Part shown: piece after piece, positions 8,996 to 17,726 of the stretch
How the letters are laid out: every line of letters starts with the position of its first letter
Numbering within the stretch: the first letter of the stretch is position 1
Source: Sphingorhabdus sp. YGSMI21
Lineage (GTDB): Bacteria > Pseudomonadota > Alphaproteobacteria > Sphingomonadales > Sphingomonadaceae
Direction of reading: 5' to 3'
DNA: 64,000 nucleotides
NCBI RefSeq assembly: GCF_002776575.1
Contig: NZ_CP022548.1
Coordinates: 511,001-575,000, forward strand
Program-made: the position numbers and the translations under genes
Notes under the pieces: generated by a model
The model's input: only the letters and a program-made list of their open reading frames with translations
What the model was told of the DNA's origin: nothing
Database searches by the model: none

Positions 8996-10557
8996 CCATC
9001 ATTTCCCGCCGGACCGGATGCTCCGCCATCTCCGGATATTGACACGAGCAATGCCACAGCCGAACTGGAAAGCGTCACGATTTCGCCGACCGGCCGAGCG
9101 ACGACCCCGCCATTGCGATCCGGTGATTTGTAGACGATCCAGTCACTGGGCTGCACACCTTCTTTTGCGATTGCAGCAACAATGTCGCCGCTGACAACGC
9201 GGATTTTCGCTGCTGTGCTACCGGTAACGAAGGACAGGCCACGCGGGTCCAGTTGCCCCAGCAATTGGGCGGCGGCCTGGGCGTCGACTGCAGTTTCTAT
9301 CTTGCCAAGCAGAGCGACCGTATCGACAGCCGATAGTTTCGCCCGCAGCAGGGAAAGACTGTCCGACGCGCGCTGCCCTCCCCCTTTCAACACGGTGTCG
9401 GGCAGCAGCTCGGCAATTGACTGCGTATCGGTTCCGCATCGGTTAAGATTGCTGTCGCCGGAGGCCAGCAATATTTCCACCTTGTTATCAGCCTGATGCA
9501 GACCGGCCGGGAGCGGTATCGATTGGCTGACGCGTTCCGTCTGGGATGACAGACGCCGCGAGAAGAGCAAATGATCGTTGAGAGCGACGGTAAGGTCATA
9601 GCTCGTATCATTGCCCGTCGGCCCTACAACGAGACGCATGTCCAGAGCCGATGGCAATATCTGGTTGGGCAGATCGGTGACACTATAATGATAGCGCCAG
9701 CTGGTCTGCCGGTCGAATTTGCGCATGCCGCGATTGATATTTTTGCCGGTGAACGGGATGGGATAGGCGGGCTGGATAAAGACATCGCTATAGGGCTTTG
9801 CTTCGCCGGAAAGTTTTGTCAGAGCGACGCTATCAAGACCATTGGGACCGAAGTGAAGCAAATAGCCCTTCTGCACCAGCCGGGCACCGTGCACCAACGA
9901 TATCAGCGCCTCTTCATTGCTGTTGCGTGCATTCCATGAAACCGGAACCCGGCCACCCCAAAGGGCGAGACGGTCGCTCGTCGTTTCAACCGGCTTGGCG
10001 AGTTCCAGACGCAATCCGCTTTGTGGCTTTATCTCGACCACGGCGGCGATGGAATCATTGGGAGAGCATTGGGCGATCTCCCCACGGCCCTGCAAGCTCA
10101 ACCCGACGTCGAGCGTACCACTCGACAGCTCGCTTGCAGTCAACTCGATCTCGGCTTTCTGCTGGCCCTTGCTCTGGTTCAAAAGAATATCAGCGCGTTT
10201 GACCCCGTTGATCGAGACGCGCAGAACGCCTTCGACGCCTTCGGTGACACGGCTGGAATATACCAGTTCATACCGGCCGCTGACCGGTCGGGCATCGTTC
10301 GGCAAATGAAAGACCAGCCCGGTATAGGATGGAAGTCCGCTGAGAATGAGCGGCGTGTCAGAGTCCTGTCCCGTCGTGAACACGCTGGTCCCACTGATAT
10401 CAGAACCCAGACCCGCCGCACCTTCATAGTCGGAAAATTGCTGCTGTTCGCCACCGCTGAGCTTGGTCCAGCCTGATTTGAAGGCACCGCCCTGCCCCAA
10501 CAGGACAAGAACTCCCGCAAGTACAAACGCCAGCAATCCTACGCCTATGAGTCTCAT
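8992..10557 (-). CDS. BcsB-like periplasmic polysaccharide synthase subunit
   Basis: This 521-aa protein has one N-terminal membrane helix (residues 4-22) and a large periplasmic region. GRGEIAQCSPNDS (Cys164) resembles the Cys-containing carbohydrate-binding segment of cellulose synthase subunit BcsB, and flavodoxin-like/CBD alternation is suggested further on. It is shorter than typical BcsB (about 700-800 aa), and I see no clear C-terminal membrane anchor. In Bcs systems BcsB docks on the synthase and guides the nascent chain through the periplasm. Here it sits between the SQD1-like gene (24 nt upstream) and the GT2 synthase (4-nt overlap), fitting the same role. The BcsB assignment is by motif and context and is moderately sure. 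Confidence 0.75.
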   Translation of the reverse strand: MRLIGVGLLAFVLAGVLVLLGQGGAFKSGWTKLSGGEQQQFSDYEGAAGLGSDISGTSVFTTGQDSDTPLILSGLPSYTGLVFHLPNDARPVSGRYELVYSSRVTEGVEGVLRVSINGVKRADILLNQSKGQQKAEIELTASELSSGTLDVGLSLQGRGEIAQCSPNDSIAAVVEIKPQSGLRLELAKPVETTSDRLALWGGRVPVSWNARNSNEEALISLVHGARLVQKGYLLHFGPNGLDSVALTKLSGEAKPYSDVFIQPAYPIPFTGKNINRGMRKFDRQTSWRYHYSVTDLPNQILPSALDMRLVVGPTGNDTSYDLTVALNDHLLFSRRLSSQTERVSQSIPLPAGLHQADNKVEILLASGDSNLNRCGTDTQSIAELLPDTVLKGGGQRASDSLSLLRAKLSAVDTVALLGKIETAVDAQAAAQLLGQLDPRGLSFVTGSTAAKIRVVSGDIVAAIAKEGVQPSDWIVYKSPDRNGGVVARPVGEIVTLSSSAVALLVSISGDGGASGPAGNDG

Positions 10558-10581
10558 TACATTCTTCTTTTCATTTGATCG

Positions 10582-11835
10582 TTATGCGGCTTGCTGGCTT
10601 TGCTGCTCAATCGCCGACTCATATTCGCTTTCTTCGGCATCCACGCCCAGCGCCTGCGACCGGTCTTCATTCCACGCCGTACGGGCAGGAATTTTGTCGA
10701 GATTGATCCGGTCTTTGTAGCGCGACGATATTTCTATCGTATCGTCGAGCAGACCTGCCGCGAGCAAAATCGGGTCGAGGCCCAGAGCGCGCAAATGCCG
10801 GTTGCTGACGTTCAGGTCATTTTCTTCCGCTTCCTTGCGCGGGTTCGGAACATAGGCAATTTCAGCGCCGGTGATCGACGAAACCAGTTGCGCCAGTTCC
10901 TTGACCCGCAAGGTTTCAGCAACCTGGTTAAGGATCTTGACCGGGCTGCCGGCTGCCGGCGGATTATTGACCGCCAGTTCGACACAGCGAACCGTATCCT
11001 GAATATTGATGAACGCGCGCGTCTGGCCGCCCGTACCATGGACCGTCAGGGGATGGCCGACTGCGGATTCCACCAGAAAGCGGTTCAGCACCGTGCCATA
11101 TTCACCATCATAGTCAAACCGGTTGACCAGCGCCGGGTGGCGACGGGTCTGGTCGGTCTGGGTACCCCAGACAATGCCCTGATGCAGGTCGGTGATGCGC
11201 ATCTTGTCGTTATTGGCATAAAATTGGAACAACAGCTGATCGAGCGATTTGGTCAGATGATAGACGCTGCCCGGATTTGTCGGATACAGTATATCGCGCT
11301 TGTGACGCTGGCCCTGATCATCGGTGACTTCAACCGGCAGATAGCCTTCGGGCAATTCGAAACCCGCACCGGAATAACCATATACACCCATGGTACCAAG
11401 GTGCACCAGATGGGTTTCCAGTCCCAGATCATTTAATGCCACCAGAACATTGTGGGTCGCCGAAAGATTATTGTCTACGGTATAGCGTTTTTCCTTGGCG
11501 CCGCGCATCGAATAAGGTGCAGCGCGTTGCTCGGCAAAATGGACAATAGTATCCGGCCGCAGTTCCGCGAGAAAATCACAAAATTCCTGATATTCCTTGG
11601 CAATATCGATAACGGCATAGTCGATCCGGTTGCCGGAGACTTCCTGCCATGCCTCGACCCGGACGTCGATCGGTTCGATCGGGGTGAGGCTGCGGATGCC
11701 AAGTTCAAGGTCGATACGTCGACGCGACAGGTTATCCACGATGGTGACATCATGACCCAAGGAGGACAGATGCAATGCGGTTGGCCAACCACAGAATCCG
11801 TCTCCGCCAAGCACAAGTATTTTTTTGCCGTTCAT
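10582..11835 (-). CDS. UDP-sulfoquinovose synthase-like NAD-dependent epimerase (SQD1/SqdB family)
   Basis: This 417-aa extended SDR closely follows the SQD1 pattern rather than ordinary UDP-glucose epimerases. Key features are GGDGFCGW (residues 10-17, NAD loop with the SQD1-type CGW), FAEQRAAPYSM (100-110), LGTMG (147-150, catalytic Thr148), VYHLTK (191-196, Tyr192/His193/Lys196) and the NRFDYD..GTVLNRF segment. Plant SQD1 has the corresponding CGW, EQRSAPYSM, LGTMG, FYHLSK and NRLDYD motifs (recalled). Known reaction: UDP-glucose plus sulfite gives UDP-sulfoquinovose. It heads an operon with polysaccharide synthase genes and no sulfolipid glycosyltransferase is adjacent, so the product may feed a polymer rather than SQDG lipid (inference). 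A plain epimerase role cannot be excluded. Confidence 0.85.
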   Translation of the reverse strand: MNGKKILVLGGDGFCGWPTALHLSSLGHDVTIVDNLSRRRIDLELGIRSLTPIEPIDVRVEAWQEVSGNRIDYAVIDIAKEYQEFCDFLAELRPDTIVHFAEQRAAPYSMRGAKEKRYTVDNNLSATHNVLVALNDLGLETHLVHLGTMGVYGYSGAGFELPEGYLPVEVTDDQGQRHKRDILYPTNPGSVYHLTKSLDQLLFQFYANNDKMRITDLHQGIVWGTQTDQTRRHPALVNRFDYDGEYGTVLNRFLVESAVGHPLTVHGTGGQTRAFINIQDTVRCVELAVNNPPAAGSPVKILNQVAETLRVKELAQLVSSITGAEIAYVPNPRKEAEENDLNVSNRHLRALGLDPILLAAGLLDDTIEISSRYKDRINLDKIPARTAWNEDRSQALGVDAEESEYESAIEQQSQQAA

Positions 11836-11948
11836 AAGATAAGGCCCTATTCTTCAAATATTATTGTTCAATCGGGCTAGCATCCCGGCCAGTTACTACT
11901 GGAGCGCAACAACTCTCTGCGCACGGTTGAACTGCAGATTTCCGCGCG

Positions 11949-11980
11949 GTCTAACAAGGGCAAATTACATTCTGTTAGAC
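11949..11980. promoter_or_regulatory. Inverted repeat in the divergent SQD1-operon/GH10 intergenic region
   Basis: GTCTAACA-N16-TGTTAGAC is a perfect 8-bp inverted repeat in the AT-rich 280-nt gap between the divergent SQD1-like gene and the GH10 gene. It lies 114 nt from the SQD1 start and 138 nt from the GH10 ATG. It is a plausible shared operator for both transcripts; no cognate regulator is adjacent. No other gene is seen in this gap. Confidence 0.45.
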
Positions 11981-12117
11981 TTGTTTACATTTGGCGATTG
12001 CAGTGTCAGAATAAAATAATTCAACAATTGGCCGGCTAAGCTACTGTAAACTTCCTACAATTTCTTGAGAATCAATTGCAGTTGACTTCTTGCGACCGGA
12101 TCAGCTTAACCTTGGGC

Positions 12118-13269
12118 ATGCGTCGAGATACCTCACCATTGGAGCCGTTTTTCACACGAAGGGATATTATGCGCGGCGCCGTCGGTGCGGGATTCGCCCT
12201 CGGTAGCCCGTGTCCGCTTCTGGCGGCACCCCGACCGGATGGCTCGCTGGCTGCTATCGCTGCGAGCCGCGGTCTTTCCTTCGGCAGCGCGGTATCGGCA
12301 CGGTGGCTGGACCACGACAAATTCGCCGGCCTCATTGCTCGCGAATGCGATACCATAACTACCGAGAACAGCCTGAAATGGAAATATCTGGAACCCGACC
12401 GGAACATTCGTGAGGACCTGCCGGCAAAGGCTTTGGCGGAATTCGCGCGGCATCGGGACCTGGATACGCGCGGCCATTGCTTCATATGGAACCATGACGA
12501 ACGCATGCCGGCATGGCTCGTCGAAATGACCGATGGATTGCGCCGCGGTCGGTCGCGACCATTGACCAGACACATGTGGCGGCACGCGGCTTATCTTGGC
12601 CGGACATATCCTGATATCACATCCTGGGATGTCGTGAACGAGGCTATCAATCCGCGCAACGGAAAGATCCGCCATTCTGCGTTGAACCGGCTGATGGGGG
12701 AACGCTTCATCGACCTGGCTTTCAGAATCATGAAAAGAAAAGCGCCAAGGGCTCAGCTGGTTTACAATGACACGATCAGTTGGGAAGCTTCATCTTTGCA
12801 TCGCGATGCGCTGTTGCGACTGCTGGAACGATTGTTGGCGCGTAACGTTCCGGTCGATGCGCTGGGTATCCAGAGCCACCTCGGCAATACGCTAGGCAGG
12901 CCAAGGGACGAGATTGGCTGGCGGCTGTTTCTGCAGGAAATAGAGGCTATGGGTCTGGATATCATCCTGACCGAACTCGATTGCAGCGACCGCAACATAG
13001 ACGATCCGGATCCCGGGCGACGCGATGCGGAGACCGCCGCCTTCACCAGAGGCTATCTCGATCTCACGCTCGATTTTGCCAATGTGAAGCAAATCATAAC
13101 TTGGTCACTGGCCGATGGTGTCAGCTATATGAACCGGCCGGGCTATCCGGCCTATAAAAGGCGCGCCGACGGCCTGGCCTTGCGGGGTCATCCCTATGAC
13201 GACCGCTTGAGACCGAAAAAAATGCACCGGGCCATAGCGAAAGCGCTGCGGTCGGCTCCGCAGCGGTGA
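12118..13269 (+). CDS. GH10 endo-beta-1,4-glycanase (endoxylanase family), Tat-exported
   Basis: The 383-aa protein starts at the ATG encoding MRRDTSP; an in-frame TTG lies 14 codons upstream. The N-terminus carries a Tat-like TRRDIMRG motif before a weak hydrophobic stretch. A complete GH10 (beta/alpha)8 domain follows: TTENSLKW (81-88), GHCFIWN (119-125), WDVVNE with acid/base Glu175, and LTELD with nucleophile Glu286. Family knowledge: retaining endo-beta-1,4-xylanase, sometimes with activity on other beta-1,4-glycans. It is divergent from an exopolysaccharide synthase operon, where Bcs operons carry the GH8 endoglucanase BcsZ. I therefore infer a role in trimming or editing the secreted polymer; xylan degradation is the alternative. 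Confidence 0.9.
   Translation: MRRDTSPLEPFFTRRDIMRGAVGAGFALGSPCPLLAAPRPDGSLAAIAASRGLSFGSAVSARWLDHDKFAGLIARECDTITTENSLKWKYLEPDRNIREDLPAKALAEFARHRDLDTRGHCFIWNHDERMPAWLVEMTDGLRRGRSRPLTRHMWRHAAYLGRTYPDITSWDVVNEAINPRNGKIRHSALNRLMGERFIDLAFRIMKRKAPRAQLVYNDTISWEASSLHRDALLRLLERLLARNVPVDALGIQSHLGNTLGRPRDEIGWRLFLQEIEAMGLDIILTELDCSDRNIDDPDPGRRDAETAAFTRGYLDLTLDFANVKQIITWSLADGVSYMNRPGYPAYKRRADGLALRGHPYDDRLRPKKMHRAIAKALRSAPQR
13244..13265 (+). terminator. Hairpin at the 3' end of the GH10 gene
   Basis: CGCTGCGG, a 6-nt loop and CCGCAGCG form a perfect 8-bp stem that overlaps the last codons of the GH10 gene. No T-run follows, so intrinsic termination is uncertain and the hairpin may simply stabilise the mRNA end. 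Confidence 0.3.
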
Positions 13270-13554
13270 CGGCCCATCCATCAGATTTTCTGCAGCACAG
13301 CTAATCCGCTATCCGGCGCAGAAGAAATCAATTGCTCAGCCGGCCGTTAGGATAGAGGATCTGCTTTGCCTTGATCCTGGCATATCGACTTGCCGCCATC
13401 TACGCCTGTCCCGCCCAATTCTCTCTGCACGCATTTCTCGAACAATATCTGCTCGCGGGACGGGTTGTCGTTGGCGACGCGGATGGAGTGGCAGCCACCC
13501 TGTGCTGCCCTTCGGCCAACCGTCACATTGAGTGTGCTGAGCAACATCTGGCGC
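13270..13554. other. Intergenic gap between convergent GH10 and kdgK
   Basis: I see no convincing gene in these 285 nt. Short open frames exist on both strands, but none shows a recognisable domain or ribosome-binding site. It separates the putative exopolysaccharide region from the alginate operon. Confidence 0.6.
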
Positions 13555-14586
13555 TTATCTTTGCACGCGGCCAGATCCATCGCCGGACATGAGCTTCTCG
13601 GCTTCCGGCACCGTGACCCGGTTGAAATCACCGAGAATGGAATGTTTCAGGCAGCTTGCCGCCACCGCGAACTCGAGCGACTGTTGCTTGTCGTCATAGG
13701 CGTTGAGGCCATAGATCAATGCAGAAGCAAAGCTGTCACCGCCGCCAACCCGGTCGACGATATCTGTCAGTTCATAGTGGCGCGACAATTTGAAACCCTG
13801 TTCCCGGTCACGCAGGCAGGCGGACCAGCCGTTGCGATCGGCGCTGTGGCTTTCCCTGAGCGTGATCGCGATGGTTGCCATGTCGGGATATAATTCCAGC
13901 ACCTTGTCCGAAAGCGCTTCATATTTACTGGTATCGAGTTCGCCGGTTTCGACATCGACGTCGACGCTGATGCCGAGCGATTTCTGGCAATCCTCTTCAT
14001 TGGCAATGCCGACATCGACATATTTGACCAGTTCGCTCATTACTTCTGGCGCGCTCTTGCCATATTTCCAGAGCTTGCCGCGGAAATTGAAATCGCAGGA
14101 CACCGTCACACCTGCCTGTTTTGCCGCCTTCACGCATTCGATGCTGAGATCAGCCGAATCCTGCGTCAGCGCCGGCGTGATGCCAGTGATGTGCAACCAT
14201 TTCGCGCCGGCAAAAATGCTCGCCCAGTCGAAATCGCCGATCTTGCACTCGCTGATTGACGAATGGGCCCGGTCGTAGATAACCTTGGAGGGCCGCTGGT
14301 TGGCACCGGTTTCGAGGAAGTAAATTCCAACCCGGTCGCCGGAGCGCCGAATGTTGGAGGTATCCACGCCGAAACGCTTGAGCTCGCCAATCGCCGAAGC
14401 GCCGACATCATTGTCCGGGAGCGCCGAAACGAAGCCTGATGACAGACCATAGTTGCTCAGCGCGACGGCCACATTGGCCTCGCCGCCGCCGAATGTTGCC
14501 TCGAACGCGGGCGACTGGAAAAACCGCTCGTGCCCCGGCGTCTTCAACCGCAGCATGATTTCACCAAATGACAAATATTCCGCCAT
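13555..14586 (-). CDS. kdgK: 2-keto-3-deoxygluconate kinase (PfkB family)
   Basis: The 343-aa ribokinase-fold sugar kinase starts at the ATG for MAEYLSFGE, preceded by AAGGA about 8 nt upstream; a longer frame would use [18 protein letters not shown] is the N-terminal PfkB signature, and [15 protein letters not shown] near the C-terminus carries the catalytic base Asp (about residue 284) and anion hole. Reaction: KDG + ATP gives KDPG. It is the last gene of the alginate operon, 11 nt after eda, and acts on the KDG made from the unsaturated-uronate product DEH by the reductase encoded upstream. The kinase class is certain; KDG specificity rests on sequence pattern and strong context. Confidence 0.93.
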   Translation of the reverse strand: MAEYLSFGEIMLRLKTPGHERFFQSPAFEATFGGGEANVAVALSNYGLSSGFVSALPDNDVGASAIGELKRFGVDTSNIRRSGDRVGIYFLETGANQRPSKVIYDRAHSSISECKIGDFDWASIFAGAKWLHITGITPALTQDSADLSIECVKAAKQAGVTVSCDFNFRGKLWKYGKSAPEVMSELVKYVDVGIANEEDCQKSLGISVDVDVETGELDTSKYEALSDKVLELYPDMATIAITLRESHSADRNGWSACLRDREQGFKLSRHYELTDIVDRVGGGDSFASALIYGLNAYDDKQQSLEFAVAASCLKHSILGDFNRVTVPEAEKLMSGDGSGRVQR

Positions 14587-14597
14587 ATTCAAAATCC

Positions 14598-15251
14598 TTA
14601 TGATCTGGCGGCGCTTGCGAGAGCAACAGCTTCGCCCGCCAGCCTGGTTATTGCATCGTAATCGCCCGCTTCGATCGCCGCTTTGGGCGTGAGCCAGCTC
14701 CCGCCGCAGGCAACAACGGAAGGCACGGCCAGAAATTCACCGAGATTGTCTGCGGACACGCCGCCGGTCGGCATGAAACGCATATCGCGAAAGACCGAAC
14801 TCAAGGCCTTGAGCATCGGCACGCCGCCCGCCAGCTTGGCCGGAAAGAATTTCACCGTCCGCAAACCCAAAGCATAAGCGCGCTGCACTTCGCCAGCCGT
14901 CATTGTACCGCCATAGAATGGCAAGTCCCGATCGAGACAGAAACGCGCCACATCGTCGACAAGGCCGGGCGAAACGACAAACTGCGCCCCCCGATCCGCG
15001 ACCGCTTTTGCATGATCCACCGTCAACACCGTGCCGGCGCCAACAACGATATCCGAAGTCTCCGATATAATCGCCGACATGCACTCTAGTGCGGCATCGG
15101 TGCGCAGGACAACTTCGACCACATCAAGGCCGCCCGCCTGCAGTGCCTTGGCCGTCGCCACCGCGACCGCCGGGTCACTGGCCTCGATCAGGGGCACCAC
15201 CGGCGCAGCGGCAAATTTCGCCTCTAGTAGTTTGTCCATATCACTGGTCAT
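14598..15251 (-). CDS. eda: KDPG aldolase
   Basis: This 217-aa class I aldolase starts at the ATG for [10 protein letters not shown], 22 nt after the SDR stop; the longer open frame upstream overlaps the SDR gene and is not credible. Family residues are present: Glu46 (VVEVVLR), Arg50, GAGTV (71-75), the Schiff-base Lys134 in TVKFFPA, and MPTGGV near the phosphate site. It splits KDPG into pyruvate and glyceraldehyde 3-phosphate, linking alginate breakdown to lower Entner-Doudoroff metabolism. A second cytosolic eda for glucose metabolism may exist elsewhere; this copy is dedicated to the operon by position. Confidence 0.95.
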   Translation of the reverse strand: MTSDMDKLLEAKFAAAPVVPLIEASDPAVAVATAKALQAGGLDVVEVVLRTDAALECMSAIISETSDIVVGAGTVLTVDHAKAVADRGAQFVVSPGLVDDVARFCLDRDLPFYGGTMTAGEVQRAYALGLRTVKFFPAKLAGGVPMLKALSSVFRDMRFMPTGGVSADNLGEFLAVPSVVACGGSWLTPKAAIEAGDYDAITRLAGEAVALASAARS

Positions 15252-15273
15252 TTCATGCTCGCAATTCTGGAGA

Positions 15274-16029
15274 TCAGGAGAAAAATGTCCCGCCGTTGAG
15301 GTCGATATTGGCGCCGGTAATGAAGCTGCTGTCATCCGACACCAGATTGGCCACCGTACGCGCAACCTCTGCCGTATTGCCCTGGCGGCGGAGCGGCGTA
15401 CCGGCGGCAACAGCGCTGCGCACCTCGTCCTTGGTAAACGTATCGTGGAAGGCGGTGGCGATCATACCGGGGCACAGCGAATTGACGCGGATGCCTTTGG
15501 GTCCGAGTTCCTTGGCCATCGCCCGGGTGAAGGTCATCACCGCGCCTTTTGACGTGCCATAGGCCGCCGCGCCGGGGCCGCCGCCATCACGGCCGGCTTG
15601 CGAAGCGAAGTTCAATATGGCGCTTCCCTCGGGCATATGGGGCGCGACCGCCTGGGTCATCATGAACGTCGACGTGACGTTCAATTGCATGACTTGGTTG
15701 AAAAATTCTTCGTCCATTTCGGCAAGGCCCTTGCGCGCAACCAGCCCGCCAGTGACGTTCACCAGAATGTCGATCGTGTCGCCAAAGGCGGACACCGTTT
15801 CCGCGACCAGACGATCAACATCGGCCTGTTTCGTGACATCGGCCTGGACCAGTATCGCGCTGCCGCCTGCCGCCTTGATCGCGTCCAGCGTGGCCTGGCC
15901 GTCCGCTTCATTATTGCAGTAATTAACCACGACATTGGCGCCCTCGGCGGCCAGTTTTTCCGAAACGGCGCGGCCGATATCACGGCTGCCGCCAGTTACG
16001 ATCGCGGTTTTGCCTTTAAATTTGGTCAT
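15274..16029 (-). CDS. SDR oxidoreductase, probable DEH reductase
   Basis: The 251-aa classical short-chain dehydrogenase has TGGSRDIG (12-19, cofactor loop), Ser143, Tyr157 and Lys161 (YGTSK), and ends with GANIDLNGG typical of the family. In alginate pathways an SDR (such as A1-R of Sphingomonas sp. A1) reduces 4-deoxy-L-erythro-5-hexoseulose uronate (DEH) to 2-keto-3-deoxygluconate. Position between the transporter and the eda/kdgK genes makes this the expected step. Asn36 rather than an acidic residue after the second strand would tolerate NADPH, but cofactor choice is uncertain. Confidence 0.88.
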   Translation of the reverse strand: MTKFKGKTAIVTGGSRDIGRAVSEKLAAEGANVVVNYCNNEADGQATLDAIKAAGGSAILVQADVTKQADVDRLVAETVSAFGDTIDILVNVTGGLVARKGLAEMDEEFFNQVMQLNVTSTFMMTQAVAPHMPEGSAILNFASQAGRDGGGPGAAAYGTSKGAVMTFTRAMAKELGPKGIRVNSLCPGMIATAFHDTFTKDEVRSAVAAGTPLRRQGNTAEVARTVANLVSDDSSFITGANIDLNGGTFFS

Positions 16030-16071
16030 ATTATTTTCCCTGTTTTTCAGATGAGGAGGAGGAGGAAGTGA

Positions 16072-17358
16072 TCAAGAATTTTTTGGTTTCAGAGGTTTGA
16101 TGTCGGTGCAGAGGACCAGAACAGACAAGACGGTCATGATCGCCAGTCCCGCACCAACCGCAAAGGCCGGTGCATAGCTGTTGACGGTGATGACCGGGAT
16201 CAGGAAGTTGAGCCCCACCACGGCCAGCTTGGCAGCCGTGCCGGCAAAACCAGCCAGCGAGGCGACGGATTTTCCGCTGTAGAAATCGCTCGGCAATGTC
16301 TGGATATTGCCAACCGCCGTCTGGAAACCGAACAAAATGGCCGCCATCAGCAATACCGCTATCAAGGGCGAAGCCGCGACGATGGTCAGCAACAGCGAAA
16401 CCAGCATGATCAGTCCGCCGAGAGCGATCACCAGTTTGCGCGTCTTGTTGACGGTCCAGCCCGATTTTATCAGCCGCCCGGCCAGGATTCCGCCGAACCA
16501 CGCGCCGAACATCGCGCCGACATAGGGCACCCAGGCATAGGTGGCGATTTCCTCGACACCGAAGCCATAGGTTTCAAACAGATAGAGCGGCAGCCAGCCG
16601 ACAAACAGCCACCAGATCGGATCGAGGAAAAAGGATGCCATGATGACGCCCCAGCTTTCCTTGCGCGAGAGAATTTCGCCAGAATTGGGCGCGTAGGTGG
16701 CGGCCTCGTTGGTTTCGGCATTCTTCTGGCCGGTCAGGATATATTGCCGCTCGTCTTCCGTCAGCCAGGGATGGCTTTCAGGGCCGGACTTGTAAATGAT
16801 CAGCCATGGCACGAGCCAGAGGAAACCGAGCGCGCCGACGGCGATGAAAGTCGCTTGCCAGCTGCCCAGAAAAACAAAGAGAATCCCGATAATCGGGGCG
16901 GAAATGATGCCGCCAATCGCCGCGCCGGAATTGAAAACACCCTGCGCCAGTGCACGTTCGTTGATCGGGAACCACTCGGCATTGGCCTTGGTCGCACCCG
17001 GCCAGTTACCCGCCTCGGACAGGCCGAGAAGCCCCCGAAACACAGCGAAGCTCATCAAGCCGGTTGCAGCGGCGTGCAACATCGTCGCCGCCGACCATAC
17101 GACGATCGACAGCACGAAGCCGAGACGCGTGCCGATCCAGTCGAATATCTTGCCAAACAGCGTCTGCCCGAAAGCATAGGCAAAAGTGAATACGTTCAAT
17201 ATGATTGCATAGTCGGTCTTGGTAAGGCCGATATCTTCGGAAATTTCCGGCCACAGAAAGCCGAGCGCGCCGCGATCAATATAGTTGATGATCGTCGCCA
17301 GCGCGACGAGACTGACAATGGCCCAGCGGAAATTGCCGACTTTTTTCACAGCGCTCAC
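16072..17358 (-). CDS. MFS transporter of uronate/DEH (ACS/ExuT-like)
   Basis: This 428-aa protein has about 12 predicted membrane helices. INYIDRGALGFLWP at the first helix and GQTLFGKIFDWIGTRLGF in loop 2-3 match the anion:cation symporter group that includes the hexuronate transporter ExuT. The start is GTG, overlapping the kdgF stop (GTGA). Its likely role is import of monouronate/DEH from periplasm to cytoplasm, between the periplasmic lyases and the cytosolic reductase. The exact substrate is inferred from the operon. Confidence 0.9.
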   Translation of the reverse strand: MSAVKKVGNFRWAIVSLVALATIINYIDRGALGFLWPEISEDIGLTKTDYAIILNVFTFAYAFGQTLFGKIFDWIGTRLGFVLSIVVWSAATMLHAAATGLMSFAVFRGLLGLSEAGNWPGATKANAEWFPINERALAQGVFNSGAAIGGIISAPIIGILFVFLGSWQATFIAVGALGFLWLVPWLIIYKSGPESHPWLTEDERQYILTGQKNAETNEAATYAPNSGEILSRKESWGVIMASFFLDPIWWLFVGWLPLYLFETYGFGVEEIATYAWVPYVGAMFGAWFGGILAGRLIKSGWTVNKTRKLVIALGGLIMLVSLLLTIVAASPLIAVLLMAAILFGFQTAVGNIQTLPSDFYSGKSVASLAGFAGTAAKLAVVGLNFLIPVITVNSYAPAFAVGAGLAIMTVLSVLVLCTDIKPLKPKNS

Positions 17359-17726
17359 GATTCATCTTCCCCCGTTGCCAAAAAGTCTTCCCGTACCGGA
17401 TTGAATATGTCGAGCAGCGAACCGGCCTCGATGCAGCTGATACCGTGATCGGTATCGGGCGATATGATCACACTGTCGCCGACGTCGAGTTCCTGTTCCT
17501 CGCCATTCACAAACGAGAGAAACCGGCCCGATTCGATGTAACTGATCTGACCGTGCGGGTGCTGGTGCACGTCGCCGACGGAACCCGCTTCAAACCACAG
17601 ACGACAAAGCATGAGATCGGGACCATAGCTCAATATCTGGCGCGTAATCCCCTCACCCACGGTTTCCAGCGGAACGTCCGAAGCCTGGACAAATGTCTCG
17701 CTGCGGTTTTGCATTGTTGCGGTCAT
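17355..17726 (-). CDS. kdgF: Cupin protein KdgF (unsaturated uronate ring-opening)
   Basis: The 123-aa single-domain cupin has candidate metal ligands in VHQHPHGQ (His54, His56, Gln60) and TDHG (His94). Size, motif and location between PL17 and the transporter match KdgF, which converts 4,5-unsaturated monouronates from alginate or pectin into the linear ketone form. The ATG overlaps the PL17 stop (ATGA). No signal peptide is visible, so it is cytosolic, implying that the unsaturated monomer is opened after import. Confidence is high for cupin and good for KdgF. Confidence 0.87.
   Translation of the reverse strand: MTATMQNRSETFVQASDVPLETVGEGITRQILSYGPDLMLCRLWFEAGSVGDVHQHPHGQISYIESGRFLSFVNGEEQELDVGDSVIISPDTDHGISCIEAGSLLDIFNPVREDFLATGEDES

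Noticed and set aside
13371..13592. Short frames in the GH10-kdgK gap
   Set aside because: No ribosome-binding site or domain; overlaps the kdgK 3' end in antisense.
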